Shown here piece after piece: positions 60,856 through 64,000 of a DNA stretch of 64,000 bases. Origin of the DNA: Brytella acorum. GTDB taxonomy: Bacteria; Pseudomonadota; Alphaproteobacteria; Acetobacterales; Acetobacteraceae. The stretch covers positions 186,001 through 250,000 of the forward strand of contig NZ_JARBJP010000003.1 in NCBI RefSeq assembly GCF_029309905.1, given 5' to 3'. A program made the translations under genes and the position numbers. Within the stretch, counting starts at the first letter, position 1, and the number at the start of each line of letters is the position of its first letter. Under the pieces are notes generated by a model. The model had not been told where the DNA came from, did no database searches, and saw only the letters and a list, made by a program, of their open reading frames with translations.

Positions 60856-61533
60856 TCAGCGCTGCGGCGCCTGCTCAGCGGCACGGCGATCCTGGGCCAA
60901 CGGATCCTGAGCAAGGATTTCACCCTTGAAGATCCAGACCTTCACACCGCATGTGCCGTACGTCGTCTTGGCGGTCGCTGTACCGTAATCGATGTCAGCG
61001 CGCAATGTATGAAGCGGAACGCGACCTTCGCGATACCATTCCACACGCGCGATTTCCGCACCGCCGAGACGACCGGAGCAATTGATCCGGATCCCCTGGG
61101 CCCCAAGACGCATCGCCGACTGAACAGAACGCTTCATGGCGCGACGGAATGCAACGCGGCGCTCGAGCTGCTGTGCGATGCTCTCGGCGACGAGCGTAGC
61201 GTCGATCTCCGGCTTGCGGATTTCAACGATATTCAGCGCGACATCAGCCTTGGCCATGCGGCTGAGATCCTTGCGCAGTGCATCGATGTCCTGGCCCTTC
61301 TTGCCGATCACGACGCCCGGACGGGCGGCGTAGATCGTCACACGGGGCTTCTTTGCCGGACGCTCGATGACAACGCGAGAAACGCCAGCACCGGAGAGCT
61401 TCCGACGCAGATAAGCGCGCAGCTTCAGGTCTTCATGCAGAAGCTTGGAATAGTCGGTTTCGGCGTACCAACGACTATCCCAGGTGCGATTGATCCCGAG
61501 CCGCAGCCCGATCGGATTGACTTTATGTCCCAT
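60856..61533 (-). CDS. rpsC: 30S ribosomal protein S3
   Basis: S3 forms part of the mRNA entry helicase. The 225-residue protein has [20 protein letters not shown], a KH domain ([20 protein letters not shown]) and [20 protein letters not shown]. The ATG at 61533 gives the conserved start; a longer frame to 61617 lies in rplV. Confidence 0.97.
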   Translation of the reverse strand: MGHKVNPIGLRLGINRTWDSRWYAETDYSKLLHEDLKLRAYLRRKLSGAGVSRVVIERPAKKPRVTIYAARPGVVIGKKGQDIDALRKDLSRMAKADVALNIVEIRKPEIDATLVAESIAQQLERRVAFRRAMKRSVQSAMRLGAQGIRINCSGRLGGAEIARVEWYREGRVPLHTLRADIDYGTATAKTTYGTCGVKVWIFKGEILAQDPLAQDRRAAEQAPQR

Positions 61534-61534
61534 A

Positions 61535-61969
61535 TCAGGCTGCCTTCTGCTCAGCTGCATCCTGGGCCTTGCGGCCCTTCGGCGCGGGCGCCTCTTCCGC
61601 GGCGCGCTCGGCGACAACGATCTTCAGATGACTGAAGAACTTCTCGATGCGAGCGGAACGTCCGCGACCACGTGCATGAAAGCGCTTCATCACGATCGAC
61701 TTGCCCACTTCGGCCGTCTTGACGACCAGTTGGTCGACATCGAGCTGATGGTTGTTCTCGGCGTTGGCGACCGCGCTCTCGAGGGTCTTACGAACCTGCT
61801 GAGCAATACGGCGACGCGAAAACGTCAAAGCCGCGATCGCCTTATCGGCGGGCTGATTGCGAATCATCGCCGCCACCAGATTCAGCTTGCGCGGGCTGAC
61901 CCGAAGGTTGCGCGCAACCGCCAGCGCCTCGGTGTCCGCCAACGTGCGGATATGCTTCGGCTTGCTCAT
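61535..61969 (-). CDS. rplV: 50S ribosomal protein L22
   Basis: L22 lines the exit tunnel and is a macrolide-resistance site. The 144-residue protein has [41 protein letters not shown] and [19 protein letters not shown], with a Glu/Ala-rich tail. Confidence 0.97.
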   Translation of the reverse strand: MSKPKHIRTLADTEALAVARNLRVSPRKLNLVAAMIRNQPADKAIAALTFSRRRIAQQVRKTLESAVANAENNHQLDVDQLVVKTAEVGKSIVMKRFHARGRGRSARIEKFFSHLKIVVAERAAEEAPAPKGRKAQDAAEQKAA

Positions 61970-61971
61970 GA

Positions 61972-62250
61972 TCAGCCTCGCTTCGACTTCTTGTCGGCGC
62001 CATGACCATGGAAGGTCCGCGTCGGCGAAAATTCGCCGAACTTGTGACCCACCATGTTTTCTGACACCTGCACCGGCAGAAACTTGTGCCCGTTATAAAC
62101 GCCGAACGTCAGACCGACGAACTGCGGCAGAATGGTCGAGCGACGCGACCAGATCTTGATCACCTCGTTGCGGCCCGAAGCCCGCGCGGCTTCGGCCTTG
62201 CCGAACAAAAACCCGTCAACGAACGGGCCCTTCCAGACGGAACGTGCCAT
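61972..62250 (-). CDS. rpsS: 30S ribosomal protein S19
   Basis: S19 is at the 30S head near the A-site finger. The 92-residue protein has [36 protein letters not shown] and [21 protein letters not shown]. Confidence 0.97.
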   Translation of the reverse strand: MARSVWKGPFVDGFLFGKAEAARASGRNEVIKIWSRRSTILPQFVGLTFGVYNGHKFLPVQVSENMVGHKFGEFSPTRTFHGHGADKKSKRG

Positions 62251-62266
62251 CTCTAATTGCCCCCTC

Positions 62267-63097
62267 TTACTTGCCGGTCTTGCGGCGACGGATGATCAGG
62301 CTATCCGTCTTCTTGTTGGTACGAGTCTTCGCGCCCTTGGTCGGCTTGCCCCACGGCGTCACCGGATGACGGCCACCCGAGGTACGGCCCTCACCACCAC
62401 CATGCGGGTGATCGACCGGGTTCATGACGACGCCGCGGTTATGCGGGCGACGTCCGAGCCAGCGGTTACGACCGGCCTTGCCAAGATGCTGGTTCATGTT
62501 GTCCGGGTTCGAAACCGCGCCAACCGTCGCCATGCATTCGCCACGAACGACGCGCAGCTCGCCGGACTGCAACTTGATCTGGGCATAGCCCGAATCCTTG
62601 CCGACCAGCTGACCATAAGTGCCGGCCGAGCGCGCCATCTTGCCACCAGCGCCCTGCTTCAGCTCGATGTTGTGCACGATCGTGCCGACAGGCATCGAGC
62701 CAAGCGGCATCGCATTGCCCGGCTTCACGTCGGTACGCTCACCGGCGATGACGCGATCACCGACCTGGAGGCGCTGCGGAGCCAGAATGTAGGCCAGTTC
62801 GCTGTCATCATACTTGATGAGAGCGATGAAAGCCGTACGGTTCGGATCGTATTCGAGACGCTCGACGGTTGCGCCGACATCAAACTTGCGACGCTTGAAA
62901 TCGACATAACGATACGACTGCTTGTGACCACCGCCACGGAAGAACGAGGTGGTGCGGCCGTGATTGTTGCGGCCGCCCGTCTTGTTCTTTCCCTCGGTCA
63001 GCGTCTTGATCGGCTTGCCCTTGTAGAGCTCGCTGCGATCAATCAGCACCGTGTTGCGCGTGCTCGGCGTCGTGGGACTAAAGTGCTTCAGTGCCAT
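62267..63097 (-). CDS. rplB: 50S ribosomal protein L2
   Basis: L2 is needed for subunit joining and peptidyl transfer. The 276-residue protein has [39 protein letters not shown] and [20 protein letters not shown], which carries the conserved histidine. Confidence 0.97.
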   Translation of the reverse strand: MALKHFSPTTPSTRNTVLIDRSELYKGKPIKTLTEGKNKTGGRNNHGRTTSFFRGGGHKQSYRYVDFKRRKFDVGATVERLEYDPNRTAFIALIKYDDSELAYILAPQRLQVGDRVIAGERTDVKPGNAMPLGSMPVGTIVHNIELKQGAGGKMARSAGTYGQLVGKDSGYAQIKLQSGELRVVRGECMATVGAVSNPDNMNQHLGKAGRNRWLGRRPHNRGVVMNPVDHPHGGGEGRTSGGRHPVTPWGKPTKGAKTRTNKKTDSLIIRRRKTGK

Positions 63098-63113
63098 GGT
63101 AATCTATCCCGCG

Positions 63114-63455
63114 TCAGGCCAGCTTCGCCGTCAGGTCAATGGACTGACCTTCGGCAAGCTGAACATACGCCTTCTTGTAATCCGAGCGGCGACCACGGCG
63201 GCCCTTGACCACCTTGTTCTTGCCCTTCTGGATCAACGTGTTCACGGCAAGGACCTTGACGCCGAACAACGTCTCGACCGCAACCTTGATCTCCGGCTTG
63301 GCCGCGTTTTTCGAGACCTTGAAGACCACTTGGTTACGTTCGGAAAGCAGCGTCGCCTTCTCCGTAATCACTGGAGCGCGAATGATGTCGAACATCGCTT
63401 CGCGCGACATGCGTTCCGCCTTGACGCGGCGCGCAAGCACGTTTTCCGCCGTCAT
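63114..63455 (-). CDS. rplW: 50S ribosomal protein L23
   Basis: L23 binds the signal recognition particle and trigger factor at the exit. The 113-residue protein has [40 protein letters not shown] and [20 protein letters not shown]. The ATG at 63455 overlaps the rplD stop by 4 nt. An in-frame ATG at 63410 would give the more usual short start, with AAGG 9 nt upstream, so the extra 15 residues are uncertain. Confidence 0.94.
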   Translation of the reverse strand: MTAENVLARRVKAERMSREAMFDIIRAPVITEKATLLSERNQVVFKVSKNAAKPEIKVAVETLFGVKVLAVNTLIQKGKNKVVKGRRGRRSDYKKAYVQLAEGQSIDLTAKLA

Positions 63456-64000
63456 GCCAGGCGCTCCTTCAAACCCTCGAGCCCGGCGCGCGTCAGCACC
63501 AGCACGTCGTGGTTGAGAATGTCATAGACGTTCGCGCCAATCGTCGGCAGGACGTCAATCTTCGGAAGATTACGGACCGCACGGCCGAAACCCTCGTCTA
63601 CGGACGCATCGACGATCAACGCCGAGTTCCAACCCAGAACGCGCAGCTTATCCGCAGCTTCACGGGTCTTCGAAATTCCCGAAGCGCTCTCGAGCACGAC
63701 AAGCTTGCCCTCCTGCGCCTTCATCGCAAGCGCGGAGACCAAACCCAGTCGACGCACTTTCTTGGGCAGATCATAGCCGTGATCGCGAACGACCGGTCCA
63801 TGAACCACACCACCGGTGCGATACTGCGGCGCACGGAGCGAACCCTGACGAGCCGAACCTGTGCCTTTCTGCTTGTAAGGCTTCTTGGTCGTGCCAGAAA
63901 CCTCACCCATGCCCTTCGTCGAATGCGTACCGGCACGGCGCTTCGCCAACTGCCAGTGAACAACGCGAGCCATGATGTCACTACGCGGCGTCACCGCGAA
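63452..64000 (-). CDS. rplD: 50S ribosomal protein L4 (5' end beyond window)
   Basis: L4 lines the exit tunnel and can repress the S10 operon. In-window sequence runs from [20 protein letters not shown] to the C-terminal [14 protein letters not shown], with the family core [20 protein letters not shown] and [20 protein letters not shown]. The frame is open through base 64000 and matches the middle of L4 there, so the real start lies past the window edge. GTG 63994 is in frame but should not be taken as the start. Confidence 0.96.
   Translation of the reverse strand, partial: FAVTPRSDIMARVVHWQLAKRRAGTHSTKGMGEVSGTTKKPYKQKGTGSARQGSLRAPQYRTGGVVHGPVVRDHGYDLPKKVRRLGLVSALAMKAQEGKLVVLESASGISKTREAADKLRVLGWNSALIVDASVDEGFGRAVRNLPKIDVLPTIGANVYDILNHDVLVLTRAGLEGLKERLA

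Overview
The window looks like chromosome from an acetic acid bacterium (Acetobacteraceae, Alphaproteobacteria). Pointers are the high-GC coding sequence, a membrane-anchored tri-haem cytochrome c / [2Fe-2S] / molybdopterin aldehyde dehydrogenase-type complex, proteins with bacterial Hint domains, and an alphaproteobacterial S10-spc-alpha ribosomal cluster without rpmJ or infA. No complete insertion sequence, prophage or CRISPR array is visible. I cannot name genus or species from sequence alone.

Region 1 (1-13.2 kb) is a molybdenum island. It holds an XdhC-type maturation factor cut by the left edge, then moeA-moaA-moaC-mobA-moaD-moaE as one tightly overlapping operon, and a divergent Mop (molbindin). 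Next is one reading frame that joins a MocA-like molybdopterin nucleotidyltransferase to a TetR-type regulator, then a TonB-dependent receptor, then the cytochrome/[2Fe-2S]/Mo-subunit operon of a periplasmic dehydrogenase, closed by a strong bidirectional terminator. Cofactor synthesis, cofactor loading and the consuming enzyme therefore lie together, with a possible cofactor-linked regulator between them.

Region 2 (13.2-23.6 kb) has SelO, an 18-residue-repeat DUF4097-type protein, ssb, tRNA-Asp, bacterioferritin, a large MscS-family channel, a coupled pair of twin-arginine-signal proteins (a cupin and an NADP-binding protein), and a secreted S53 peptidase. Region 3 (23.7-34.7 kb) has a 1349-residue protein (beta-repeats, Hint, two repeated modules, GT4 glycosyltransferase) translationally coupled to a sulfotransferase. 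It is followed by a partial type II secretion locus: gspE-F-H-I-J, with the prepilin peptidase and a GspC/N-like gene divergent.

Region 4 (34.7-50.7 kb) is mixed. It starts with a decayed xanthine dehydrogenase xdhA fragment carrying a 17-bp tandem duplication, then HU, a YqhA-type membrane protein, free methionine sulfoxide reductase, a DUF442-sulfide:quinone reductase fusion behind a perfect palindrome, an aminotransferase, and glutamine synthetase with an unusual N-terminal extension. A second Hint protein has a His/Cys-rich run directly in front of its nucleophile and an AT-rich promoter. Then come a saccharopine-dehydrogenase-like gene divergent from an AsnC regulator, ybaK, a TVP38-type protein, a Bcr/CflA exporter coupled to a lone receiver domain, apt, a nitroreductase and two small membrane proteins.

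Region 5 (50.7-64 kb, minus strand) is the S10-spc-alpha cluster from rplD (cut by the right edge) to rplQ, including secY and adk. An internal promoter sits before rpsM, and rpoA uses a TTG start.
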